Source of the DNA: Cryptomeria japonica | Lineage: Eukaryota; Streptophyta; Pinopsida; Cupressales; Cupressaceae | Length of the DNA: 64,000 nucleotides | Assembly: GCF_030272615.1 (NCBI RefSeq) | Contig: NC_081406.1 | Location: 399,978,939 to 400,042,938, forward strand | Direction of reading: 5' to 3' | The notes under the pieces: generated by a model | The model's database searches: none | What the model saw: only the letters and a program-made list of their open reading frames with translations | What the model was told of the DNA's origin: nothing | Program-made: the position numbers and the translations under genes | Part shown: one piece after another, positions 46,071-56,250 of the stretch | Position numbering within the stretch: the first letter of the stretch is position 1 | Layout of the letters: the number at the start of each line of letters is the position of its first letter

Positions 46071-47596
46071 AAGTCTTCTCCTTCTTCTTGGGCTTATCCT
46101 TTACACACCAATCTGGCTTTGTTTCTAACCACTGAGCCATCTTCATTCATCTTATTTTTTAAAACCCATTTGGTGCCAATGACATTTTTATACTTTGATC
46201 TGGGTTTCAAAGACCATGTACCATTCTTTTCTATCTGGTCAAGTTCCTCTTCCATTGCCTCGATCTAGTCTTCATCTTTATGTGCCTCTCTGAATGTTTT
46301 AGGCTCAAATTCAGAGATCGTGCAAGAGTTTTCTCTGATCTTTCTTCTTGTAAGAATTCCTGCATCCTTGTCTCCTATGATCTGTTTTGGATCATGATTC
46401 AACTTTACATACCTAGGAATGATCTTAGTTGTTTCCTCTTGCTTTTCTTCTTCATCCTCATCTCCATCAGTATCAGCATATACTGGTGTAGGATCACTAT
46501 TACTGGTGCTTGGCTCTTTTGCAACCAGTTCCCAGAAGATTACTACCGATTCATCTCCTACATGCTTACTGCTGGTTTCTTCAGATTTCTTAGAGGTTTC
46601 ATCAACTCTAACATTCATGCTTTCAACAATTCTCTGAGTCCTATCGTTGAAACTTTTGAGAGCATTTCTCTTTGTGGAATACCTTAGGAATATTCCCTCA
46701 TCACATTTAGCATCAAACTTGCTCTGATGTTCACTCCTCTTGATATAACATCTACTACCAAACACTTTGAAGTAGCTTACCATTGGTGTCTTACCGGTCC
46801 AATACTCATAAGGTGTTTTATCCTTTCCCTTTTTGATGAGTACTTGGTTCATTCTGTAGACTGCAGTGCTCATTGCTTCTCTCCAAAAGGTGTGAGCAAC
46901 CTTTCCTTGGATCAACATAGTTCTAGTTGCTTCAACCATAGTTCGGTTGTTTCTTTCTGCAAGGCCATTCTGCTATGGAGTCCGAGGGGCATGCCATTCT
47001 CTTCATAGTATTGGTTGAATTCACTAGAAGTGAATTCTCCTCCTTGATCAGTTCTTAAGCACTTAATCCTCTTACCGCTTTCTTTTTCTACAAGTGCCCT
47101 GAAGGCTTTGAACTTTCCAAAAGCTTCAGATTTGTCCTTCAAGAATGTGAACCACATCCTTTTTGAGAAATCATCAGTAAGAATCATAAAATACCTATCT
47201 CCCTGCACACTCCTAGTTTTCATAGGACCACACAAATCAGTATGCACAAGATCAAGTAAATTGTCTGCAGTGAAAGGTTTACCTTTGAAGGTTGAGGAAG
47301 ACATTTTCCTCAGTTGACACTCTTTGCACAAAGTATTTTCCGGTTTGCTCAGTATAGGAAATCCTCTAACTACCTTGATCTTACGGGACTTCACAATATT
47401 GTCAAAGTTTACATGGCAGAGTCTCCTATGCCATATCCAGCTATCCTCAAACTTAGCCATAAGACATGTACTGACATTAGCATTTAGATGAAATAGGTTA
47501 CCTTTGGTCTGCATACCGGTAGCCATCAATTCACCATTCTTTCCCTTGATTTTTCACACTCCATTTCTGAATTCCAGAGTGATTCCATTATCTTCA
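46071..47596 (-). repeat. Co3 triplication, unit 2
   Basis: Second 1526-base copy. Pre-integrase and core (47529-46912) keep the first Asp (VHTDLCGPM) and RTDQGGEF; the C-terminal half (46939-46265) runs straight into the RT start (ISEFEPKTFREAHKDED). The left edge (about 46060-46075) joins RT codons for the YAQEEGE region to pre-integrase codons for NGITLEFRNGV through GAATTCC...TATCTTCAAAG, a junction found nowhere in a normal element. Confidence 0.94.
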
Positions 47597-49122
47597 AATT
47601 CTTCTCCTTCTTCTTGGGCATATCCTTTACACACCAATCTGGCTTTGTTTCTAACCACTAAGCCATCTTCATTCAACTTATTTTTCAAAACCCATTTGGT
47701 GCCAATGACATTTTTATACTCTAATCTGGGTACCAAAGACCATGTACCATTCTTTTCTATCTGGTCAAGTTCCTCTTCCATTGCCTTGATCCAGTCTTCA
47801 TCTTTATGTGCCTCTCTGAATGTTTTAGGCTTAAATTCAGAGATCATGCAAGAGTTTTCTCTGATCTTTCTTCTTGTAAGAATTCTTCCATCCTTGTCTC
47901 CTATGATCTGTTTTGGATCATGATTCAACTTTACATACCTAGGAATGATCTTAGTTGTTTCCTCTTGCTTTTCTTCTTCATCCTCATCTCCATCAGTATC
48001 AGCATCTATTGGTGTAGGAGCACTGTTACTGGTGCTTGGCTGTTTTGCAACCAGTTCCCAGAAGGTTACTACCGGGTCATCTCCTACATGCTTACTATTG
48101 GTTTCCTCATATTTCTTAGAGGTTTCATCAACTCTAACATTGATGCTTTCAACAATTCTCTAAGTCCTATTGTTGAAAATTTTGAGAGCTTTTCTCTTTG
48201 TGGAATACCCTAGGAATATTCCCTCATCACATTTAGCATCAAACTTGCTCTGATGTTCACTCCTCTTGATATAACATCTACTACCAAACACTCTGAAGTA
48301 GCTTACCATTCATGTCTTACCGGTCCAATACTCATAAGGTGTTTTATCCTTGCCCTTTTTGATGAGTACCTGGTTCATTGTGTAGACTGCAGTGCTCACC
48401 ACTTCTGTCCAAAAGGTGTGAGTAACCTTTCCTTGGATCAACATAGTTCTAGGTGCTTCAACCACAGTCCAGTTGTTTCTTTCTGGTAGGCCATTCTGTT
48501 GTGGAGTCCGGGGGGCATGCCATTCTCTTCACAGTATTGGTTGAATTAACTGGAAGTGAATTCTCCTCCTTGATTAGTTCTTAAGCACTTAATCCTCTTA
48601 CCGCTTTCTTTTTCTACAAGTGCTCTGAAGGCTTTGAACTTTCCAAAAGCTTCAGATTTGTCCTTCAAGAATGTGAACCACATCCTTCTTGAGCAATCAT
48701 CAGTAAGAATCATAAAATACGTATCTCCCTGCACACTCCTAGTTTTCATAGGACCACACAAATCAGTATGCACAAGATCAAGTAAATTGTCTGTAGTGAA
48801 AGGTTTACCTTTGAAGGTTGAGGAAGAAATTTTCCCCAGTTGACACTCTCTGCACAAAGGATTTTCCAGTTTGCTTAGTATAGGCAATCCTCTATCTACC
48901 TTGATCTTACTGGCCTTCACAATATTTTCAAAGTTTACATGGCAGAGTCTCCTATGCCATATCCAGCTATCCTCAAACTTAGCCATAAGACATGTACTGA
49001 CATTAGCATTTAGCTGAAATAGGTTACCTTTGGTCTGCATACCGATAGCCATCAGTTCACCATTCTTTCCCTTGATTTTGCACACTCCATTTCTGAATTC
49101 CAGAGTAATTTCAGTATCATTC
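47597..49122 (-). repeat. Co3 triplication, unit 3
   Basis: Third copy, joined on its right to native protease/pre-integrase. Pre-integrase and core belong to the 49409-48546 piece (VHTDLCGPM, RTNQGGEF with the second Asp changed to Asn). The C-terminal half is at 48489-47930. The RT start (47928-47620) runs in frame over the novel junction, with EEGE directly followed by EFEDNGITLEF. All landmarks are 1526 bases from those of unit 2. Confidence 0.94.
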
Positions 49123-49545
49123 AGTTGAGCAACACTCAAAAGGTTGTGTCGGAGACCTTCTACCCAATACACATTGCCAGCACTGCTTCTTCCATTCAGA
49201 GAGATGGACCCTCTTCTTTTTACCATACATGGTGCATCATTAACAAATAAAACCACACCACCATCATACTCTTCTAGAGATAGAAACTTACTCTGGTCAC
49301 CAGTCATATTGTGAGAACAACCATTGTCAATAATCCACTCATTCGAGTTATCAAAGCGGGAGACAAGAGCCTTCTTGTCTAACACATCTTCCTTGACTGC
49401 TACAAACACAATATCTTCATTTTCTTCATCTTCTGATTCCTCATCAGTGACACCTTCATCAACTGCTACAAAATATTTTCTCCGGTTTCCTCCTATGAAC
49501 TTCTTGAACCTCTCTGGTTTATCCTTGTTCTCACCATTAGGTTAG
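49123..49545 (-). pseudogene. Co3 protease
   Basis: WIIDNGCSHNMTGDQSKFLS carries the catalytic Asp (Ser-to-Asn and His-to-Asn changes beside it), then GGVVLFVNDAPCMVKRRGSI and NVYWVEGLRHNLLSVAQLN leading to pre-integrase. An acidic stretch (DEESEDEENEDIVFVAVKED) precedes it. It reads in the same frame as gag, supporting single-frame gag-pol for this family. Confidence 0.88.
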
Positions 49546-50372
49546 TTTACAGCAATGTGTCCTATCCGGTTACAAGAAAATAATTTCAAAGGAAGCTTGC
49601 CTTTGTATTTACCGGTTCCCTTGGGAAGTCTCTTGGCAAGAAGAGCTTCAAATTCCATCAGGATCTCCTCATCATCCATTTCTCTACATTGTCTTGGTTC
49701 ACCACTGGTATTAGCTTTTTTGCCTTTTCTAGATGGTGCAACAGATGCTCTAAAGGCTTATTCAGTCTTCTGAATACTACCATCATAATTATTTAGCTCA
49801 TAAGTTGTTAACTTTGCAATGATGGAGTCCAGGGATACCTTTGTCTTGTCTACAGACCTCAACTCCTGAATAGCAGCAACCCTTATTGCATAGACTGGTA
49901 ATAAGGATCTCAAAACTTTGCTAACAACAGTGGAATCTTCCATTTTACCACCTGCACTCTTGATATCTCCAACAACAATTTTGATTCTTATTCCATATTG
50001 TTAAATGGTCTCTCCTTCAACCATCCACATGTCTTCAAACTTTCCCCTAAGGCTTTCTTCCTTAGCTTGTTTCACATGCTCATCACCGCCATAGATATTC
50101 TCAAGGGCATCCCATACTTCTTTGGGATTCTCTTTGTCCTGAACATCAATAAACTCAATGTCAGATAAACTGCTAATTAGGGCTTCCATGACTTGCCCAT
50201 TCTCCTAAATCTCTCTCTTTTGATCATCAATGAGAGTACCAGTAGGGATAACATAACCATTCTCAACATAGCTCAAATTTTGAGCACCCATGCTTCTGAT
50301 GTATATATTCATTCTGTCCTTCCATATTTTAAAGTTGTCTCCGTTGAACTTTGGACCTTCCCTCTTCATCAT
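49546..50372 (-). pseudogene. Co3 gag
   Basis: Start at 50372 (MMKREGPKFNG), equivalent to Co2. Recognisable blocks: MEALISSLSDIEFIDVQDKE, PKEVWDALENIYGGDEHVKQ, SLLPVYAIRVAAIQELRSVD, LTTYELNNYDGSIQKTE, then the basic linker and a zinc knuckle in which the first Cys (to Phe, LFSCNRIGHIAVN) and the last (to stop) are altered. Nonsense codons near 50203, 50001, 49758 and 49541. Confidence 0.88.
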
Positions 50373-50430
50373 TAGAGTAGGATCTTTACCTCAAGCAGTT
50401 AAGCTTACAACATAGAGGACCTGGAGGATG

Positions 50431-50443
50431 TTCTGATACCAAT
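50431..50443 (-). promoter_or_regulatory. Co3 primer binding site
   Basis: ATTGGTATCAGAA on the minus strand directly after the 5' LTR, matching the 3' end of initiator Met tRNA like the sites of Co2 and Co5. Confidence 0.88.
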
Positions 50444-51984
50444 TGATGAATAAATGATGAACAGTTAGTACCAAACCAATACTGAGAGGGGGGCGGTGAA
50501 TTAGTATTGATAAAAACACTTTTCCTTTAACCGATTTAACTGAGAACACCACACTTTGATTGGTAAGCAATAACACCGGTCTAAACCAAATTACTACCGG
50601 TTAAGAACAGTGAAAGACATAAATAGTAACTCAACTTTCCACACAATCTAACGTCTTATTTCCACTTCACCCATATGCATACACTAGTAATATTTCAACT
50701 AAAATATAAAGACTTACTGGTTCAACATGCTTTATCGCTTAACAGAGAATAACAAAGCATCACATGAAAATCATCACACATAATTCACATATTTTTCACA
50801 TGGAAACCCAACTGAGAAAAACCATGATGGGGATGAATACCCAAAAGTTGTTCTTTGAACCCTTTTGAAGTTTGCTCTATTAGGAGCCTGGTCTGGTTAA
50901 AGACTTTACAATAGGTTCTATTAAGAACCGATCCTGTTAAAGATCACTCGGTTAAGGGATGGCTAAAATACCCAGTTAAGGGTTAAACCCTGTTAAAGGT
51001 TACCTTGTTAAAGGATTCTTTTGAACTCAATGATTTTGAGTCACCATGTTAAAGGATTTACATCAAGCCGGTTAAAGCTGCCCTTTTAAGGGATTTTCCA
51101 ACTGTTGAAGTGGTTAGAGGTCAACAGGTATTGCAATGATCTGGTAACAACACTCAATGCCAATGCAGATCCACTTTAGTTCTTTCCTTTTTCACTCACA
51201 CTTTGCAGGTATCTATTCTCTTATCTGGTCTGACAAGAATCATGTATCTTTGCACTTAGATACACACACAACATTTGCCAACAACCTCAACATAAAAAAC
51301 AACATCAACCTTATAGGAAATAGATAGGTCGGTAGCATAAACCCTAAACCTTAAACATTTAGGTAAAGCAATTCAGTCGGTTCAATCCTAACCGTTGATC
51401 ATATTGCATTGATTACAATAGTCTTGAATAGATCTCAAGATGTTCTCCATCGTTCATTCTTCACCGCTTCTTGGAGGCTGATAACCCATCACGCGTTCTT
51501 CACTGTTTACAAAGACTTCACACATTCCCGAGGTAGATAGGATCAATCTCCTTCATGCAAGATCCTTCATGCGCACAAGGCTAACGTGGCAACACAATTT
51601 GTTCTTCATTACAATGCTAACACATCACACAGTGTCATTAGTTGAATCACGTAGGCATAGAACACTTCAACTAGAAACCCTAAAGCTAAGAATACCAACC
51701 GGTAGTCATACCATATGAAACCTTGATACAAAACATTCCATATACCGGTTCACATTCCAACATACTGGTTCACTTGGACAAACATATCGCTTCACTTTTT
51801 CACATATACCGGTTCACATTTCAACATACCGGTTCACTTGGATAGACATACCGCTTCACTTTTTCATATATACCAGTTCTCTTGCAAGTGCTTACTTCAA
51901 TATACCAGTTCACTCTTCATCATATTGACATCAATGACAACATACAATATCATCATGTCAACATACTCTGCACATATGCCAACA
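50444..51984 (-). repeat. Co3 5' LTR
   Basis: Starts (plus strand) TGATGAATAAATGATG and ends TGCCAACA next to CAAAG (51985). It has the motif GAGAGGGGGGCGGTGAAT near its 3' end (minus), a TATA-like CCTATAAG at 51310-51318, telo-box-like AAACCCTAAACC at about 51339-51351, and the U3 GTGAACCGGTA words at 51738-51915. Confidence 0.94.
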
Positions 51985-52329
51985 CAAAGCCTTCAAAATG
52001 ATATCACATTCACCAATTCCTAATTATATTAACAATAGTTGAAATATGACACAAAGTTCACAAGCCAACAATTGCTTCTACTCTTTAATAATATTTCCAC
52101 AACAACACCTTAACTTGAGAAAAAATAGGAATTTATAACAAGAATGGCATAAGAACACTCTCACCATAAACCACAAATAAATCCAACACAAAGTTTGGAT
52201 GCCAAAGCTTTCTTCTTATTTGATCAAGTTTGTAAAATAACAATAGGAACACAAAGTTTCACTTTTTCTCTTCACTTTGACTAAGTTTTGTTGCATAAGA
52301 TTAAAGATTAAGATACAATGAAAATCCTA

Positions 52330-52340
52330 CTATATATAGA
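52330..52340 (-). promoter_or_regulatory. Gy2 LTR TATA box
   Basis: CTATATATAG on the minus strand, with CTCC on the upstream side; it lies between the Co3 insertion and the U3 repeats. Confidence 0.45.
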
Positions 52341-52710
52341 GGAGAGGTGTGGCATGAAAATAGGAAAAATACAACTAATTTGTGACTAAGTCAAAAGTAG
52401 AGACCTATTTGACTTACGACACGTGTAGTCCTACATGTGTACTAGTGCATACATGGAATGATACTTGAGGTGTCGAAACCTTATTACAAAATGACACTTG
52501 AAGTGTCGATTGAAATTATAAAATGACTAAGTGTTTGAAGGAACATCTTCATTATCATCATCCTTCTTCAAAAAATATTCATATTGTTTACAAGGTAGTT
52601 TGTATTTCAGATTCATTCAATGTGTGGAATTTGGCATCTAGAGTGGAGTGCAGTATTGATTTGAGGAATTCCCAAAGTTGGAAAAAAATACCAAAAAAGA
52701 AAATAGGGGT

Positions 52711-52945
52711 TACTTTGGTGCAATTCGGGTTTATAAACCCAATTTACACCAAAAGGGTGACTGGTACAAATCAGGGTTATAACCCCAACTTACACAAAGA
52801 AGGGCGACTTTGGTGCAAATCAAGGTTATAAACCCGATTTACACCAAGAAGAGGGACTTTTGCAAATCATGGTTATAAATCCAATTTATAGAAAGAAAAG
52901 GGACTTTGGTGCAAATCAATATTATAAACTTGATTTATACAACAA
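52711..52945. repeat. Five tandem near-palindromic units of about 48 bp
   Basis: Units begin near 52717, 52763, 52812, 52860 and 52908. Each reads GGTGCAAATC - about 4 bases - TATAA - ACCCGATTTACACC or a variant, so the two halves are inverted copies that can fold into a hairpin. Unit 3 (52812-52845) is the most regular. Spacers are purine-rich (AAGAAGGGCGACTTT and similar). Confidence 0.88.
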
Positions 52946-53159
52946 AAAAAACTAACTCCTAAAAAGAGAATTTGACAGTCTTTTAGATTTGACAAATTGA
53001 GACTCAAGTCAAGATGATTTATCGAGATCCTGACTACACATGAGGGGGTTTGACAAGCGCCTTGACATGCATGCTTAGAGGGTGTGGGCTAAAAATTGGA
53101 CAAAATTTGTAGGGTTTATTCCACAATTTTGAGCAAGCCAAAATTGATAACAGATTTGT

Positions 53160-55100
53160 TGAATGACCTTTGCTCATAGTGTGGACACTAGTATCATACC
53201 GATCAAAAGTTGTGTTGAAGTCCTTGGTTACTCTCAACCCTCTAGTCAAGTCAATCATTCCATTCCTATGCATACATCCTTGCCTAGTGTGCCTACATTT
53301 ACATCTTTTATCATGACTACTTCCACACAAAATTTTAATCTCACACATGTTAGTCATTGGGGAAATCTAGTTAATCAATATTCTTACATACCTCCTTTCG
53401 TGAGTCTTCCATTTGTGTCACAATCATCTCCCATAGCTACATACCACAATGTTCCACCTCCTTATTGTCAACCTCCACCTACATATAACAATATTACACC
53501 TCCATCACAATCCAACATGTCCAATTTCAATCCATCCACGAAAGCAACCATCAATAATCTTGCCCAAATTATTACATCCCCACAACATCAATTGGCTTCC
53601 ATTACTTAATCCAAGTTCAATGTTCCCACATTTTACATAGGGAGCCCATCATCTAATGACATTGTTTGTGAACTTCCCCCTAAGTATATGGAAGTCCCTC
53701 AATTAGAGTTTTCAAATGGAAAAGGTGACCCCTTGACTCGTGAAGACATTTCAAACTTTGTGTACTGATTTTTCTCATGAAAAAAGACTTATGGCTAAAT
53801 TGTTTAATAGAACCTTTAGAGATAAATCCTTGCTTGATGGTATTGCTCTTTGTCTCCTTTTTTTTTTTTTTGATAGGTAATTGGCCGAAGCCTGAATAGC
53901 TTTTGACTGGAGCTATGAACTAGTGGGGCCACAGTAGGGGGCCCCATCCCCATTACATATCTTTGAATTATTATTATTATTGTTTTTGTTGTTGTTGTTG
54001 TTGTTGTTGTTATTGTGTTTGATTAGATTGACCCCAAGACCTTCCCCATCCTATGGAAGGCCAAGAGTCACAGCTTAGAATTCCTCTTTAGATGTCCCTA
54101 TTGGGTGGACCTCTTTGTCTCCTTATTATATTACCTCATCTGGACAATTGGCTAATGCTTTCATTCAACAATTTCAAAATAATATTGATTCTAAAATTAA
54201 TTTTACTGAATTGGTTCATTGTAAGCAAGGATTTAAAGAAAAACCGATTGATTTTATTGGCAGATATAAACATTTGCATTCTCAAATTTCTTATCAAGTA
54301 CCTAATCATGATGTTCAAATAATTTTTATTGATAATTTACAAAAAGACATTTTTTATAAGATTCTATTTTCTAAGTTTACTTCCTTTATGCAATTGTGTG
54401 TAGTGCTTCATAATTATCAGCTTCAAATGAGTCAATTTGAATCATCTTCTTCAATGGCTCTAGTTGATAAGAGTGAGGGTGCTCAACAATCATGTGCTAA
54501 GTCTAAACCCAACAAAGGTCACATCAAGATAAATGACAACATCAACACTCAAGTGGAAAACGCGACACAAGTGTGGCCCATTTATCCAAATACTTTAGAA
54601 AATAATTAACTCCTCTTTCTGAGTCTTTACATAGTCTAATGTCAAGGTTGATAAATACTAATGTGTTGAAACTTCCTCCCAAGAAGCCAATTAACACTTC
54701 TAAACCATTGCCACCCTATCATGATCCCAAAGCCTTTTATCAATATCACCAACAATCTGGCCATGATACCAAGAAATTTTACACGTTTAGGAATAAGATT
54801 CAAGAGTTCATTGATAATAATACTATATTTGTAGCTGGTGTGAATGAAAAAGGAGACAAGTTTGCAGCTCCTAATCAAAATCTCCAAATCTTCACCAATA
54901 CTTTTCCTTCTCACTCTACCAATGTTGTGGAATCTAAGTCTCTTGCCTTTTCTGTTGTTGACCTTGATATGGAATCTAACAATATTGTGAATCTTGTCGA
55001 CAAACCTACACATCCTAAACACCTATGCATTACTTTTGATCTTAGTGGCACTATTGTTGCACTTGATGGCCCATTATATATCACTATGAAGATCAAATAA
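53160..55100 (+). pseudogene. Gy4 gag (broken, with retroposon inside)
   Basis: Gypsy gag on the plus strand. The Ser/Pro/Tyr-rich N-terminal arm (53163-53609: PPPYCQPPPTYNNITPPSQS) ends at a stop. Then come LEFSNGKGDP and FSHEKRLMAKLFNRTFRDKS in shifting frames up to 53845. After the 251-bp retroposon the core resumes (54118-54609: QLANAFIQQFQNNID, ELVHCKQGFKEKPIDFIGRY, LQKDIFYKILFSKFTSFMQL). A later piece (54639-55100) has KPLPPYHDPKAFYQYHQQSG and TFRNKIQEFIDN, the knuckle-like block without its Cys residues. One base is missing near 53838, shifting the frame just before the insertion. Confidence 0.83.
53860..54110 (-). mobile_element. Short retroposon (SINE or LINE 3' end), 251 bp
   Basis: Flanked by a perfect 14-base duplication CTCTTTGTCTCCTT (53846-53859 and 54111-54124) and ending on the minus strand in a poly-A tail (plus-strand T run, 53858-53871). 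Read on the minus strand it starts GTCCACCCAATAGGGACATC, contains AACAACAAC and AATAATAAT runs (53960-54015) and ends CCAATTACCTATC before the tail. Such features define target-primed insertion. No coding potential. Whether it is a SINE or a truncated LINE end is open; I see no clear pol III A/B boxes. Confidence 0.85.
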
Positions 55101-55420
55101 AAACTCTCACAAGGGGTGCTCATTGATCTAGTGTGTATGATAAATGTGATTACTCAAGAATATCTTTATATAAATTACAATTGAATCAAGTTACATATGA
55201 TAAATCTAATGTTATGGTTAAGTTGTATGATTGTTTCTCTTGCCCTACTAGTGGTTCTATAGCTCTCCCTATTGAGGTTGGTACTAAGTGCTTAGACGAG
55301 ACTTTTTCTATTATTCCTACATTGGATCAATTTCATATGAATTTGGGACATCCTTGGCTCTCTTCCATGAAAGCTATCCCTTCTACTATTCATAAATGTT
55401 TTGAAATTCCCTCATAATGA
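55100..55420 (+). pseudogene. Gy4 protease
   Basis: The active-site region reads GVLIDLVCMINVITQEYL (about 55112-55165), with the catalytic Asp but the following Gly and Ser positions changed. It continues in another frame (55133-55417) with NQVTYDKSNVMVKLYDCF, SIALPIEVGTKCLDETFSII and HPWLSSMKAIPSTIHKC, the conserved plant gypsy protease tail (GxPW-x-x-MKA-x-PS). In Gy1 the equivalent is RPWIHE, MKEIPSTYHQC. Confidence 0.82.
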
Positions 55421-56250
55421 CACGATCATAACAATTAATCATAGCCTTTACCAGCCCATAACGAAGCATGGTAATTTCACCCTTGATTGATTTTGACCTA
55501 AACAACTTGAACCTATTAAGCCTTGAAGTGACATCCTTTTCTTACCTTATCAAAAGTGGAAAAATGTGACGATAATGTCCTTGAGTAAGCCTAGAGATCC
55601 TATACCTTGGACATTCCTCCTCCTCAAAATTGTCCTAGTATTCTTGCTACTCTTTTTAGTCATCCTATATATGCCTCAGTTCCGCCTCCTATGTCATCTT
55701 ACAAAAGAAAGCGCTTGGCATCTTATATATCTCAACCTAGTAGGCTTTCTCTCATTCCTCATCCTTTAAGGAAATAAAATAAGCCCATATCCATTGATCC
55801 TCAACCTTTGCAACCCTCAGCTAAAACTATAAGGAACCGTTGTGTGAGAGAACATCGATGAAGATGGCGTGCCAAAGCTCATGAGCTTGCTTCCCAAGCC
55901 ATTTCCTCCCCGAAGAAACTAAATGTTCACTTGATCCCATTTTTCCATCCTTCACCTAACCATAGGGAGGAAGTTCAACTCAAATCACCAAAAATAAACA
56001 TGCCTAGGAAAAATGATGGTTCAAGTTCTTTTTGTATTAGAGATCTTATTTTTATTTATCTATATGATAATATGGATGATGATGTTTATACTAACAATGT
56101 TGATTTAATGATTTTGATCATATGTATGAGCTTATTGATATTAATCATGATTTATCTTCACACTTTCCAAAAACATTAACCCTAGCTCCTAGTGACAAAC
56201 AAAGTGACTCATCATTAGATCATGGTCCTTGTTTGGAACTTGCAGTAGTT
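55421..56250 (+). pseudogene. Gy4 linker after protease (decayed)
   Basis: Traces of a polyprotein linker: a Lys/Arg-rich part near 55830-55870, Pro/Ser-rich sequence near 55900-55960, then DNMDDDVYTNNVD-type acidic residues at about 56070-56105. Frames change repeatedly. No enzyme motif. Confidence 0.5.

Larger units (their letters stand above)
41459..51984 (-). mobile_element. Co3: Ty1/copia element with internal triplication
   Basis: Bounded by CAAAG at 41454-41458 and 51985-51989. LTRs are 41459-43001 (3') and 50444-51984 (5'), about 1.54 kb each. It is related to Co2 (same gene order and LTR architecture) but a different subfamily. At 10.5 kb it is longer than Co2 because a 1526-bp segment spanning pre-integrase to early RT occurs three times in tandem (about 44545-49122). 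Gag and pol share one frame. Many stops and a 16-base deletion in all integrase copies make it non-functional. Confidence 0.95.
32205..53000 (-). mobile_element. Gy2: old gypsy element opened by Gy3 and Co3
   Basis: Remains: gag (32205-32797 and 40424-40695), primer site (40767-40790) and a 5' LTR (40792-41458 continuing at 51990 to about 53000). Gy3 lies in gag (duplication AGAAC) and Co3 in the LTR (duplication CAAAG). The part beyond gag, which should hold protease to integrase, is absent to the left of 32205. The right LTR edge is not resolved. Confidence 0.72.
51990..53000 (-). repeat. Gy2 5' LTR, right part
   Basis: Continues the LTR from 41458 past Co3. It includes a TATA element (TCTATATATAG on the minus strand, 52330-52340), an AT-rich U3, a doubled TGACACTTGAGGTGTCGA/TGACACTTGAAGTGTCGA palindrome near 52460-52510, and the palindromic array at 52711-52945. 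The right limit is approximate because no TG/CA end with a matching duplication could be fixed. Confidence 0.5.

Noticed and set aside
44397-48489. Repeated plus-strand reading frames (Ser/Leu/Phe-rich) opposite Co3 integrase and RT
   Set aside because: They are antisense shadows of the triplicated minus-strand pol; they repeat because the DNA repeats.
52711-52945. CRISPR-like array
   Set aside because: Spacing of about 48 bp with palindromic units, but the spacers are near-identical purine runs, the units are degenerate, and the context is plant retroelement DNA.
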